Assembly (NCBI GenBank): GCA_023437225.1
Contig: JAEZGS010000008.1
Location: 14,270-78,269 of the forward strand
Length of the DNA: 64,000 bases
Direction of reading: 5' to 3'
Origin: Bacteroidota bacterium
GTDB taxonomy: Bacteria > Bacteroidota > Bacteroidia > Chitinophagales > Chitinophagaceae
Under the pieces are notes generated by a model, which was given only the letters and a program-made list of their open reading frames with translations, did no database searches and had not been told where the DNA came from. The position numbers and the translations under genes are program-made. Shown in pieces: positions 33,220 through 41,674 of the stretch (positions are counted from its first letter, which is position 1; every line of letters starts with the position of its first letter).

Positions 33220-34051
33220 AGGAATTTGGAAAGATAATTAATTGCACTTCGTTCTCAGAAACCTGTTTGATTCGATAATCAAATCCACGAGTTTTCAATT
33301 CCGGCAACAAATAAACCGGGATCTTTTTATGATGAACAAATAATGCTGTATCCGCAGACAGCGTATCGAGCGACTCCAGGATGTTCAGCATGGGTTGAGG
33401 CATCTCTAAGTGTCTTACGTCAATCGTTTGCATGCTATCAGCAAATTGCGCATACATCGATTCGAATCCTTCCGATGTGCTGACGTCATCAGCAGGTGAA
33501 GTCCGTTCGCCTGGCATACCGCTTTTCTCAATTGAATCATCGGAATGTTGCCTGAAAAAATATGTTTCAACAAGGTCAGGCGACAAATGGTCTGCATACG
33601 ACTGAAACCCTTTGGATTCCAGCAGCTTCATTAAAGGCACCGGTTCGAAAGTATTGATCAACTTAAGGATCTTACCTGGTTCAATTCCTTTGATCACTTC
33701 AAGGATTTGCTTCAGCGGGTCATTGCCTGATGCGATGATGTCACGCACGTCTAACTCCCTGATGTCGTCCCTATGCATGTTGCTGAGAAACGTTGGCAAT
33801 GAACTGTCTTTCTTATCGACGGTCGTTCGCCCCGGCTGAAAGCCAAGCGGGACCAGCGTTCTAAAAAAGTCATCGACCGTACACCCCCCCATTCCTGCAG
33901 CAGTTTCGATACTTGTTCTGTTCGCCATAAGCTTTCTCAGCACCGGGTTCCGAAGTTTCCGGAACCTGGTACTGAGGCTTATTATTGCATCAAGTGCAGC
34001 GGGATTGTGTTTGAGTATCGCCCCAATCTTTGTATCCGCATTGATGATCAT
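33200..34051 (-). CDS. DUF1858/DUF2249 domain protein
   Basis: A 283-aa cytoplasmic protein. Residues about 1-70 are a DUF1858-type helical domain (INADTKIGAILKHNPAALDAI ... AAGMGGCTVDDFF). Residues about 97-165 are a DUF2249 domain (IRELDVRDIIASGNDPLKQIL, FEPVPLMKLLESKGF). Residues about 205-280 look like a second DUF2249-like domain (IDVRHLEMPQPMLNILESLDTL, LFVHHKKIPVYLLPELKTRGFDYRI). These small TusA-like folds recur beside Ric and nitrite/NO genes in Bacteroidota. It starts 1 bp after the Ric stop and overlaps the membrane-protein gene by 20 bp. Role not established; possibly persulfide or cluster transfer. Confidence 0.8.
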   Translation of the reverse strand: MIINADTKIGAILKHNPAALDAIISLSTRFRKLRNPVLRKLMANRTSIETAAGMGGCTVDDFFRTLVPLGFQPGRTTVDKKDSSLPTFLSNMHRDDIRELDVRDIIASGNDPLKQILEVIKGIEPGKILKLINTFEPVPLMKLLESKGFQSYADHLSPDLVETYFFRQHSDDSIEKSGMPGERTSPADDVSTSEGFESMYAQFADSMQTIDVRHLEMPQPMLNILESLDTLSADTALFVHHKKIPVYLLPELKTRGFDYRIKQVSENEVQLIIFPNSYGDTGK

Positions 34052-34052
34052 A

Positions 34053-35003
34053 TTATGCTAATTCTTTTTCCAGTTCAATGGCTTTCGGGAACAGAATATT
34101 GTTTTCAAGATGTATGTGATTAAACATGTCATCTTCAAAATCTTCAAGCATACGATATACTAATGAATAAGATGCACATGCATCTACAGGAAGCGCGAAG
34201 TTATTGCTGAGCGTTCTTATTTCTGCAAGCTTCTCACCCACTGCTTCATGTTCCATTTCCATCAAATTTATAGGCGCAAGTATGCCTCCGAGTTCCGCTG
34301 CTTCTGCGGGTGCTGCTTTTGTCTGTGCAAGCTTTTTAATGTACGGGAATACAACCTGCTCTTCCTTTACAAGATGCGACTGCAATTCATTGCTGATGTC
34401 TTCAACGAGTGCCGCAATGACTGGAAGTTCAGGATGGTGTGCTCCATGAACACGCGCAACCTTAGCCGATAGCTCAAGCAATTGCGGTACGGTTTTTCTC
34501 ACAAATGTGTGATGTGTGTTAACGATGTAATCCGCAAGAAAATCGAGCGACCAATCCTGGAATGGTAAAGGACGGGAAACATAGTTCTCATCTGTTTGCT
34601 GCAGTTCTTTTTCCACACGGGTAACATCAAGCCCCTTTTCTGCACATGCTTCTTTCACGGTCTTCTTACCGCCGCAACAAAAATCAAGTCCATATTTCTT
34701 AAACACTTGCGCCTTGCGCATATCCTTAGCGGCTATCGCACCAAGCGTTTCTTCTGATTCTCCTTCCTTTCTTTTTGAGATGCGAACCTTCCACCAAACG
34801 GGACCTTCTTCAAGGTATTCCCATACAAACACATTACCTCTTTCTCCAAGAAGTTGATAATACAGTGGCTTCGGATCATGATCGTTGTGGATGGTCAGAC
34901 TCTGGCCGGGTGCCAGCTCATCAAAACGAACAAATATTGTTGGGTGCTTTTGCCTTGGCTCCAGCAAGGTCACATTGAGAATGTTTTCTGTAGTTGCTTC
35001 CAT
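34053..35003 (-). CDS. ric: Iron-sulfur cluster repair di-iron protein (Ric/ScdA/YtfE) with N-terminal DUF2249
   Basis: A 316-aa fusion. Residues about 18-80 are a DUF2249 domain (IFVRFDELAPGQSLTIHNDHDPKPLYYQL). Residues about 88-140 are the ScdA N-terminal domain (VFKKYGLDFCCGGKKTVKEAC). The rest is a hemerythrin-like four-helix bundle with histidine/glutamate ligands in NTHHTFVRK, GAHHPE, SHLVKEEQVVFPYI, MEMEHEAVGE and HIHLENNILFPKA. Ric proteins repair nitrosatively damaged Fe-S clusters. First gene of a five-gene operon with a TAnnTTTG element 20 bp upstream. The domain order differs from YtfE, which lacks the front DUF2249. Confidence 0.92.
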   Translation of the reverse strand: MEATTENILNVTLLEPRQKHPTIFVRFDELAPGQSLTIHNDHDPKPLYYQLLGERGNVFVWEYLEEGPVWWKVRISKRKEGESEETLGAIAAKDMRKAQVFKKYGLDFCCGGKKTVKEACAEKGLDVTRVEKELQQTDENYVSRPLPFQDWSLDFLADYIVNTHHTFVRKTVPQLLELSAKVARVHGAHHPELPVIAALVEDISNELQSHLVKEEQVVFPYIKKLAQTKAAPAEAAELGGILAPINLMEMEHEAVGEKLAEIRTLSNNFALPVDACASYSLVYRMLEDFEDDMFNHIHLENNILFPKAIELEKELA

Positions 35004-35022
35004 TGTTTGATTGTTAGAGCAA

Positions 35023-35030
35023 CAAAACTA
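35023..35030 (-). promoter_or_regulatory. Bacteroidota -7 promoter element ahead of ric
   Basis: On the minus strand TAGTTTTG fits the Bacteroidota -7 consensus TAnnTTTG exactly. It ends 20 bp before the ric ATG, which would give a leader of about 13-15 bases. No clear TTTG -33 partner at the usual 19-base spacing is visible, which could mean activator dependence. Confidence 0.5.
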
Positions 35031-35053
35031 GGAAGTTTTTCAATATAAAGTAT

Positions 35054-35073
35054 AAAAGTACTCAAATACTTTT
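35054..35073. promoter_or_regulatory. 7-6-7 palindrome upstream of the nitrosative-stress operon, candidate operator
   Basis: AAAAGTA, spacer ctcaaa, TACTTTT: a perfect inverted repeat of 20 bp. It lies 24 bp upstream of the putative -7 element, centred near -47 from the implied start. The AAAGTATTTGAGTACTTT core has the AT-rich dyad form of NsrR/Rrf2 sites. The operon's own Rrf2 protein is the obvious candidate ligand. Confidence 0.5.
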
Positions 35074-35082
35074 TTATAAACT

Positions 35083-36879
35083 TTACTGCTCTCTTATTTC
35101 CCATTTCCCATTTCCCGTTTCCCGTTTTAATTTCCTCCCTGCTTCAGCGCTTATGGCTGTAAATAGAAAGGCTGCCGGCGCATTCCAGTTTATCGCAATT
35201 TCATTGGATGCATAAGAACAGGCTTCATCCGTATAAGCCGTTTCAGGCTCTTTGAATGTATAGTTACACTTGTCCTGCATTCCGGGGTTGGGACCACCCA
35301 CCAGCAAGCCGGGAACCGGCTCTTTAATTCCGTCAGCTTCCGATGGCCGGTGATGCGGATGCATGGGCAATTTTGAGCCCACGCCTGTTAAAAACGAATA
35401 CCCTGTTGCATTTCGGCCGAGCAGATAATCCGCGTTTGTGAGTGCTGCTTCCAGGTAAGATTGTTTACCTGTCGCCCGAAACATATGCATCAGCAACATT
35501 CCCTGGTTAGCGGCAACAGCACTGCTTCCCCATAGAAAGTCGCGACGGGATTGTCCCATGACGGTCTTAAACGCATTAGAGGGAATGCTTTCAACATAAC
35601 GATCTGCAATAGTTTGGAGCTGCTGCTGCATTTTGGAAGCAATCGCTTTTGCATTTGCAGATAATCCCCGCTGGTTATTGATTATTGAATAATATCCAAG
35701 TGCAGCAACCTGGTTCCAGGAAGGTAAGGAAACAGAATCCTTTAGCCGGCGTTGCAGGTCTTCCAAATACTTTTCGTTCCTGCTTGTAACATGTAGTTCG
35801 GAACTGGCCCATATCCACTCATCTGTGAAGTTTCGATCTCCATACTCACCCGTGGAAATATCCGGATCAAATTTCACATTGATGGCACGTTGATCATAGA
35901 TGAGTTCGGGGTTTGCAAGAGCCCAGCTGTACGCACGCTCCGCTGCTTTCCAACAACTGTCTGCAAGGCCCGGATATTGGTGCTCATAAGGTTTGATCAC
36001 TCTTGATGCTAGTGCTGATACTGCCGCTAGATTCAGGGCAGCACCTGTTCCCTTTTGAACAACATATCTCGGATCTGTTGTGACACCAGGCATTACCATT
36101 CCATCAAATGCTGCGTTTGTAAGCTTATGATATACTCCTCCGTCCACCGGATCCTGCATCGTTAACATCCAGCGAAGATTATAGATCGCCTCATCCAACA
36201 GATCAGGCACTCCATTTCCTGACTGAGGAATATTCAATTCCATTCCCTTAACGAAGCTGCTATACATTTCCACAGCCATTAAAAGCGTACCTGTGCTTAT
36301 GCCTGAATTGACAATGTATTTGTTGTAATCACCGGCATCATACCAGCCTCCCGGCGATGATATCTGGCTCTTTTCCGGTCGGGATGAAGACACTGCCGAA
36401 GGATGTATGAGGACTACGGTATCAGCGTGGCCAGCAGATCTGGACCATTTATCAGCATGCTTCGCGGGTAGCAGCTCGTTTGTTCTTTGGAAATAAAAAC
36501 CTTTTGCACTTGCCACTGCGGCGCCATACAGCGGACTTTCGGTGATTGTAAAATGCCATGATTTACCGACTGACGCGATTTCAATATAGTAGTTACCCGG
36601 CTTGCGAAGTTTGGTAAATTCAAGTGCCTGGGTCTTTAATGAAGAGTTGTGTGATTGAGCAATGTCTCCGGGCTTCCCCGTAAAGACCACCTTATTATTT
36701 ACTTTATCAACCACGCGGAAAGAAGAGGTCACGGGTGTGTCCGTAACCAGGACAGCAACCTTTGGAAGCATTGAAAAGTAACCCACCTGGTTCACCCGGA
36801 TATCCTGGTTTACACCTCCCTGTGAATGGGCAATAATAGCGCAACAGATCAATGCGAAACAGCATGCAATCGTTCTCAT
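35083..36879 (-). CDS. Glycoside hydrolase family 9 (endoglucanase/cellulase-like)
   Basis: A 598-aa exported GH9. The start is set at ATG 36879, whose signal peptide ends AHSQ; upstream in-frame codons lie across the promoter element at 36903-36910. After a short N-terminal Ig-like cellulase domain (IRVNQVGYFSMLPKVAVLV, about residues 25-110) comes the (alpha/alpha)6 barrel: GGWYDAGDYNKY near 180 with the catalytic Asp, GNGVPDLLDE, PHHRPSEADG, and the closing DEACSYASNEIAINWNA near 555 with the general-acid Glu. GH9 enzymes cut beta-1,4-glucans. The last residues fall in four 7-bp tandem repeats (35097-35124). Confidence 0.9.
   Translation of the reverse strand: MRTIACCFALICCAIIAHSQGGVNQDIRVNQVGYFSMLPKVAVLVTDTPVTSSFRVVDKVNNKVVFTGKPGDIAQSHNSSLKTQALEFTKLRKPGNYYIEIASVGKSWHFTITESPLYGAAVASAKGFYFQRTNELLPAKHADKWSRSAGHADTVVLIHPSAVSSSRPEKSQISSPGGWYDAGDYNKYIVNSGISTGTLLMAVEMYSSFVKGMELNIPQSGNGVPDLLDEAIYNLRWMLTMQDPVDGGVYHKLTNAAFDGMVMPGVTTDPRYVVQKGTGAALNLAAVSALASRVIKPYEHQYPGLADSCWKAAERAYSWALANPELIYDQRAINVKFDPDISTGEYGDRNFTDEWIWASSELHVTSRNEKYLEDLQRRLKDSVSLPSWNQVAALGYYSIINNQRGLSANAKAIASKMQQQLQTIADRYVESIPSNAFKTVMGQSRRDFLWGSSAVAANQGMLLMHMFRATGKQSYLEAALTNADYLLGRNATGYSFLTGVGSKLPMHPHHRPSEADGIKEPVPGLLVGGPNPGMQDKCNYTFKEPETAYTDEACSYASNEIAINWNAPAAFLFTAISAEAGRKLKRETGNGKWEIREQ
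35097..35124. repeat. Four tandem copies of a 7-bp repeat inside the GH9 3' end
   Basis: TTTCCCA twice then TTTCCCG twice on the plus strand; on the coding strand this reads GGGAAAY repeated. It encodes residues in the RETGNGKWE tail beyond the conserved GH9 fold. Because 7 is not a multiple of 3, a gain or loss of one copy would change the C-terminus and stop codon. Confidence 0.8.
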
Positions 36880-36902
36880 CTGATAGTGTTTATGTGGCTC
36901 AT

Positions 36903-36910
36903 CAAATATA
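36903..36910 (-). promoter_or_regulatory. -7 promoter element of the GH9 gene
   Basis: TATATTTG on the minus strand fits TAnnTTTG. It lies 23 bp upstream of the ATG at 36879, so any start codon farther upstream would lie on or before the promoter. This supports the chosen start. Confidence 0.5.
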
Positions 36911-36929
36911 TACATCAACACTTCCACAC

Positions 36930-36949
36930 TATGATACTTTATTATCATA
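36930..36949. promoter_or_regulatory. 7-6-7 palindrome upstream of GH9, candidate regulator site
   Basis: TATGATA, spacer ctttat, TATCATA, a perfect 20-bp inverted repeat centred about 43 bp upstream of the implied GH9 transcript start. That is a usual place for an activator. The divergent AraC gene product or a Crp-like protein could bind it. Confidence 0.4.
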
Positions 36950-37111
36950 TTCCTGTATAATTTTTTCAGGAACCTCAAGGTTTACACTTATAAAAACTCT
37001 TATTCGCTTGAAAATCAATAGCATCTTTTGGCGAACTGTTTATCTTACAACGTAGTATTTTTTAAAAACTAATTGCAGTTTTATCTATCTTTAATCGGAA
37101 CGAATTGCCAT

Positions 37112-37993
37112 ATGAAAAAACTATTGCGTGAGATCACTCCTCTAACCCAGAGTGACTGTTTCACTGTATTTTCCCGCGTCAAATCCGAGTTTGATTTTCC
37201 GCTTCATTACCATGAAGAGTTTGAATTGAACTTCATTCAAAATGCAAAAGGCGCCAAGCGGGTTATCGGGGATCATATTGATGAGATCGACGACCTCGAA
37301 CTGGTTTTGGTTGGGCCTAATCTACAGCACGGTTGGTTTACGCATAAATGTAACGGCAGAGAAATTCGCGAAGTGACCATTCAATTTCATCGCGACCTCT
37401 TCGACGACAAATTTCTTCAGCGAAATCAAATGACATTCATCCGGAACATGTTTGAACGGTCGCTTCGTGGCATCTTATTCTCCCCGGACACCATCAGAAC
37501 CATTCAGCCACGAATTATCGACCTTACACAAAAGCATGGCTTTGATTCTGTGCTTGAGCTGATGTCGATACTTCATGATCTGTCCACGTCGAGAAACATT
37601 CGTTCATTATCAGACTCTACATTCTCGAACATGGAGTCACTGTCATACAACAGTCGCCGGGTCGAGAAAGTAATGGAGTATCTGAACAGGAATTTTGATA
37701 AAGATGTGAGTCTTTCTGAAGCAGCCCGCATTACCAACATGACTGAAGTATCGTTCAGTCGTTTCTTCAAGATACGAACCGGCAAAACATTTGTTGATAC
37801 AATAAATGAGATTCGGCTCGGACATGCATCACGCATGTTAATAGACACAACTCAAAGCATTAACGAAGTTGCTTATAAGTGTGGCTTCAACAATATGTCG
37901 AACTTTAATCGCATCTTTAAGAAGAAAAAAGATTGTACACCGAAAGAATTTCGTGAAGCCTACAACTCATCAGGAGTAAGGACATTTGTGTGA
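37112..37993 (+). CDS. AraC family transcriptional regulator
   Basis: A 293-aa regulator. The N-terminal part is a cupin sensing domain (DFPLHYHEEFELNFIQNAKGAKRVIGD, LVLVGPNLQHGW). The C-terminal 100 residues are the double helix-turn-helix: VMEYLNRNFDKDVSLSEAARITNMTEVSFSRFFKIRTGKTF, then INEVAYKCGFNNMSNFNRIFKKKKDCTPKEFR. The start at ATG 37112 (MKKLLREITPL) is chosen over an upstream TTG. Cupin-AraC regulators of this kind usually respond to sugars. It is divergent from GH9 and 30 bp upstream of an aldo/keto reductase, so it may control either. Confidence 0.9.
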   Translation: MKKLLREITPLTQSDCFTVFSRVKSEFDFPLHYHEEFELNFIQNAKGAKRVIGDHIDEIDDLELVLVGPNLQHGWFTHKCNGREIREVTIQFHRDLFDDKFLQRNQMTFIRNMFERSLRGILFSPDTIRTIQPRIIDLTQKHGFDSVLELMSILHDLSTSRNIRSLSDSTFSNMESLSYNSRRVEKVMEYLNRNFDKDVSLSEAARITNMTEVSFSRFFKIRTGKTFVDTINEIRLGHASRMLIDTTQSINEVAYKCGFNNMSNFNRIFKKKKDCTPKEFREAYNSSGVRTFV

Positions 37994-38023
37994 ATTCAGA
38001 AATTCATTTTAATTGAAAAAACT

Positions 38024-39025
38024 ATGTCATATACACCCACAGACAACAGGTATTCTTCCATGCATTATCGCCGTTGTGGCAACAGTGGCGTATTGTTACC
38101 GATCCTTTCACTAGGATTGTGGCAGAACTTCGGCAAGGAAGATTCCGATGATAAAGCGCGCGAAATCCTTCGATACGCATTTGACAATGGCATAACACAT
38201 TTCGATCTGGCTAATAATTATGGACCCCCTCCTGGTGCAGCAGAAGAAACATTCGGGCGGGCAATGAAAAAGGACCTGGCGCCATTCAGAGACGAAATGA
38301 TTGTTTCAACCAAGGCTGGATACACGATGTGGCCCGGTCCTTATGGCGACTGGGGTTCAAAAAAATATCTTGTTGCAAGCCTGGATCAAAGTCTTAAACG
38401 AATGGGGCTCGACTATGTTGATATATTCTATCATCATCGTCACGATCCGGAAACTCCACTGGAAGAGACAATGTCAGCCCTGGCATTAATTGTACAACAA
38501 GGAAAAGCTCTTTATGTGGGCTTATCTAACTATGACGCTCCCGTTGCTGCGAAGGCAATAGATTTACTGCAATCGATGGGCACACCATGTCTCATTCATC
38601 AACCCAAGTATTCAATGCTTGTAAGAAAGCCGGAGGAAGGTTTGCTTGATGTGTTGAAAGAAAAACAGGTAGGCTGTATCGCGTTTTCACCGCTGGCACA
38701 AGGGCTGCTAACAGATAAATATTTGAAAGGAATACCCACTGATTCTCGTATTGCAATGCAAAGAGGTAATGGAGCATTGGAAGCTTCGGCACTTGAAGGT
38801 GACATACTCAAAAAAATAAACAAGCTGAATGACATCGCAAAGGAACGCGATCAAACATTGGCACAACTTGCTGTAAGCTGGATACTTCGCGATGACCGCA
38901 TCACGTCAGTATTAGTTGGAGTTAGTAAAACGAAACAACTAGCCGACCTGTTGCAGGTTCGGAATGCTTTACCCTTAACAGTTGCTGACCTGGCCAGCAT
39001 TGACTCGATCCTTGCGGACAAGTAA
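38024..39025 (+). CDS. Aldo/keto reductase, YghZ/Kvbeta-like
   Basis: A 333-aa cytoplasmic NADPH-dependent reductase with a TIM barrel. Motifs include FDLANNYGPPPGAAEE (catalytic Asp/Tyr), IVSTKAGYTMWPGPYGDWGSKKYL (catalytic Lys and the YghZ-type insert), DIFYHHRHDPETP (His region), and the C-terminal cofactor motif RITSVLVGVSKTKQLADLL. The family reduces L-glyceraldehyde-3-phosphate, methylglyoxal and sugar aldehydes. It follows the AraC gene by 30 bp and is probably co-transcribed with it. The inverted repeat at 39058-39095 follows. Confidence 0.9.
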   Translation: MSYTPTDNRYSSMHYRRCGNSGVLLPILSLGLWQNFGKEDSDDKAREILRYAFDNGITHFDLANNYGPPPGAAEETFGRAMKKDLAPFRDEMIVSTKAGYTMWPGPYGDWGSKKYLVASLDQSLKRMGLDYVDIFYHHRHDPETPLEETMSALALIVQQGKALYVGLSNYDAPVAAKAIDLLQSMGTPCLIHQPKYSMLVRKPEEGLLDVLKEKQVGCIAFSPLAQGLLTDKYLKGIPTDSRIAMQRGNGALEASALEGDILKKINKLNDIAKERDQTLAQLAVSWILRDDRITSVLVGVSKTKQLADLLQVRNALPLTVADLASIDSILADK

Positions 39026-39057
39026 ATAAATCCAAACGATACAGAATATAATTTCAG

Positions 39058-39095
39058 CGATACCATCTAATGCATATATCCATTTGATGGTATCG
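39058..39095. repeat. Inverted repeat downstream of aldo/keto reductase
   Basis: CGATACCATC and GATGGTATCG are perfect 10-bp arms around an 18-base loop, 32 bp after the stop. No T-run follows, so it is a weak terminator candidate or an mRNA 3' stabiliser. The rest of the 172-bp spacer shows nothing recognised. Confidence 0.5.
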
Positions 39096-39197
39096 TTCGA
39101 TGTGTAGCAGGTTATTGCAATTTCTTTACCCTTAATTATTGGGGGATGTCTTTCGAAACCCGCGAATAATATTTATATTCAAATAAAATCTAACTGC

Positions 39198-39752
39198 ATG
39201 TCCACGACGCTTCTCATTGGGATTGCAGCAGTGGTACTGCTGCTGTTTTTTGTGTTCGTCTATAACCGTCTCACAAAAAAACGCATAATGGTGAAAGAAG
39301 GTTGGAGCGGGATTGGCACCTTCCTTCAACAAAGAAATGATATGATCCCCAACCTGGTAGAAACGGTGAAGGGGTATGCTGTACATGAAAGCCAGACGCT
39401 GGAGAATGTAGTCAAGTGGCGCAATCGTGCTGTAGCTGCTAAAACGCCCGCAGAGCAAATGGATGCAGGCAATCATGTCAACCAGGCACTGATGGATTTT
39501 TTTGCAGTAGCGGAACAGTACCCGGATCTGAAAGCGAATACTAACTTCCTATCCTTACAAAACGATTTAAAAGAGATGGAAACACGCATCAATCAAAGTC
39601 GCCGTTATTACAATGGTACGGTGCGTGAATACAATCAATCTGTTGCTGTATTTCCCAATAACCTTGTGGCTGGTGTGTTTAGGTTCTCTCCTGAGCCTTT
39701 CTTTGAAGAGGAAAGCATTTCACGGGAAGTACCACGCGTTCGCTTCAACTAA
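39198..39752 (+). CDS. lemA: LemA family membrane protein
   Basis: A 184-aa protein with one N-terminal membrane helix (LLIGIAAVVLLLFFVFVYNRL) and the LemA helical bundle: VKEGWSGIGTFLQQRNDMIPNLVETVKGYAVHE, then AEQYPDLKANTNFLSLQNDLKEMETRINQSRRYYNGTVREYNQSVAVFPNN. Function of the family is unsettled; a role at the membrane or envelope is usual. It lies 9 bp upstream of a DUF2207 gene, a pairing common across bacteria. Confidence 0.93.
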   Translation: MSTTLLIGIAAVVLLLFFVFVYNRLTKKRIMVKEGWSGIGTFLQQRNDMIPNLVETVKGYAVHESQTLENVVKWRNRAVAAKTPAEQMDAGNHVNQALMDFFAVAEQYPDLKANTNFLSLQNDLKEMETRINQSRRYYNGTVREYNQSVAVFPNNLVAGVFRFSPEPFFEEESISREVPRVRFN

Positions 39753-39761
39753 TTTAACTGC

Positions 39762-41663
39762 ATGAAATCCATCATAGCAACTGCAGCCCGGAGATTGGTC
39801 CTCTTGCTGTGCATCACCAACGCCTTAAATGTTGCGGCGCAATCACATAATTTAACAGATGTAACCGATCGCATACTTAAGTTTCATTCTGACATTAAAG
39901 TATTGTCTACCGGTCGTATTGAAGTAACTGAAACGATAACCATTTACAATGGTGATGGCAATGCGTCGTTAACCGCGGATCAGATACCTTCTTCAAATGA
40001 CGATATAAAGCGAGGCATCGTACGCGATTTTCCTACACGATATTTAGACTCCGTCGGACTATGGCATACAACCGGCTTCGATGTAAAAAGTGTCACACGG
40101 AATGGAGTTGAAGAACCATATCATACGGAATCATTATCGAATGGGCGACGTATACTTGTTGGAAGCGAAGATGTTTATCTCACTCCCGGTGTGTACACTT
40201 ATGTGATCAATTACACAACGAGCCGGCAATTGATCTTTCATGACAACAAGGATGAATTGTATTGGAACGTGAACGGCAATGGGTGGGTGTTCACAGCAGA
40301 CAGCATTTCTGCAACCGTTGAATTCCCTTCTTCTGCAGATATTCTTGAATGGGATTGTTACACTGGCCCACAGGGAGCCACTGCGAAAGATTGCAGTGAA
40401 AGAAAGCTTGCAGCTAATAAGATGCATTTTACCGGGAACCGGCGCTTCGAACCTTTTGAAGGCCTGACAATAGCTGTCGCCATCAATAAAGGGATACTTA
40501 TTCCGCCAAGTTCACTAAGTAAATACGCGCAATTAACCCTTGACAATTTCATTGTACCCTTGCTTCTTCTGTTGACGATAGCTTTGTTTGCATTTTATTA
40601 TATATCGTGGAAACGGAAAGGCCGCGATCCACGCAAAGGCACTATTATACCGCAATTTGAACCGCCCTCCGGACTTGCGCCGGCGGATACGGGTTACATT
40701 GTTGAACAAGAGTTTGGATCACACCTGTTTGCAGCATCGCTCGTTGATGCAGCGGTACATCAGCAGTTGGAAATTGAGGTTGAAAAAAAAGGCGCCATTT
40801 TCAAGAACAATGCTTACAATTTCAACCAGCCATCGCTCTTTGCACATCGTGCATTTTCGTCGAAGAACGAACCTGCATCAGACAGCGGTGTACATGAAAA
40901 CGGAAATAAGAATTACAATCATGCACAGCGTTATGGATTTCCACTTTCATCGATATACGGACAATCAGCGGAAAAAGGCAAATACAATAGTAAGCTTAAA
41001 GAGTTGCAGACATCGCTTGAAACAAACCTGCGAAAAAAATTCCAGGTAAGTAGAAAAAACAAATCGGGTCAGGGATACTTCACATTGAACAGCAGGTACA
41101 TTTGGATCGGCAATGCAGTATTAATAGCATCTGCAGCCGGTTCATTCTTATTTATTGCAAACTATTTCTCTGAACAATTGTTGATTGCGGTGGCAATCTT
41201 GCTTGTTGTGATGTTGACAATTCATATGGTGTTTGCAAGGATCATGAGTGCATACACAAAAGAAGGCAGAGCAATTGCGGACCAGATACTAGGATTCAAA
41301 ATGTACCTGGAAACGGCAGAACAAAAGGTCTTTGATCAACTTGCAGTTCCTGAAAAAACACTAGACCTTTTTGAAAAATACCTTCCTTATGCAATTGCAT
41401 TAGGAGTGGAGAACGAATGGGCAGAGAAATTTGATCAACAGATCAAAGAGGCTATGGAGCAGGGTTATCAACCAACATACTTCCATCGCGGTTCGGGCTT
41501 CTCAAACGGGTTCAGTTTCAACGAGCTCAGCAGTGGTTTGTCGTCTGGCCTTTCTAACACGATCTCATCGGCATCTACTCCTCCAAGCAGCAGCAGTGGC
41601 GGAAGTGGTGGGGGTGGTCGCAGTGGTGGCGGCGGCGGTGGCGGTGGTGGCGGCGGCTGGTGA
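39762..41663 (+). CDS. DUF2207 membrane protein with glycine-rich tail
   Basis: A 633-aa membrane protein. After a signal peptide (ending NVAAQ near residue 28) comes the DUF2207 extracytoplasmic beta domain (ILKFHSDIKVLSTGRIEVTETITI, GIVRDFPTRY). One membrane helix lies near 265-285, a cytoplasmic segment follows, and a second helix pair lies near 450-490. The C-terminus is a serine/glycine-rich low-complexity run. This is the usual plan of the predicted membrane proteins found next to lemA. Function unknown; probably an envelope complex with LemA. Confidence 0.85.
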   Translation: MKSIIATAARRLVLLLCITNALNVAAQSHNLTDVTDRILKFHSDIKVLSTGRIEVTETITIYNGDGNASLTADQIPSSNDDIKRGIVRDFPTRYLDSVGLWHTTGFDVKSVTRNGVEEPYHTESLSNGRRILVGSEDVYLTPGVYTYVINYTTSRQLIFHDNKDELYWNVNGNGWVFTADSISATVEFPSSADILEWDCYTGPQGATAKDCSERKLAANKMHFTGNRRFEPFEGLTIAVAINKGILIPPSSLSKYAQLTLDNFIVPLLLLLTIALFAFYYISWKRKGRDPRKGTIIPQFEPPSGLAPADTGYIVEQEFGSHLFAASLVDAAVHQQLEIEVEKKGAIFKNNAYNFNQPSLFAHRAFSSKNEPASDSGVHENGNKNYNHAQRYGFPLSSIYGQSAEKGKYNSKLKELQTSLETNLRKKFQVSRKNKSGQGYFTLNSRYIWIGNAVLIASAAGSFLFIANYFSEQLLIAVAILLVVMLTIHMVFARIMSAYTKEGRAIADQILGFKMYLETAEQKVFDQLAVPEKTLDLFEKYLPYAIALGVENEWAEKFDQQIKEAMEQGYQPTYFHRGSGFSNGFSFNELSSGLSSGLSNTISSASTPPSSSSGGSGGGGRSGGGGGGGGGGGW

Positions 41664-41674
41664 TACTGCGCCTT

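Larger units (their letters stand above)
36880..37111. other. Divergent intergenic region between GH9 and AraC genes
   Basis: A 232-bp AT-rich spacer, the largest in the window. It holds the GH9 -7 element (36903-36910), a 7-6-7 palindrome (36930-36949) and a weaker TTCCTG...CAGGAA inverted repeat (36950-36972). No small gene is convincing. The AraC regulator transcribed away from GH9 is a natural candidate to bind here. Confidence 0.6.

Noticed and set aside
41581..41660. Glycine-codon repeat as a CRISPR-like or satellite array
   Set aside because: It is a low-complexity Gly-rich protein tail with irregular codons, and no regular spacers are present.
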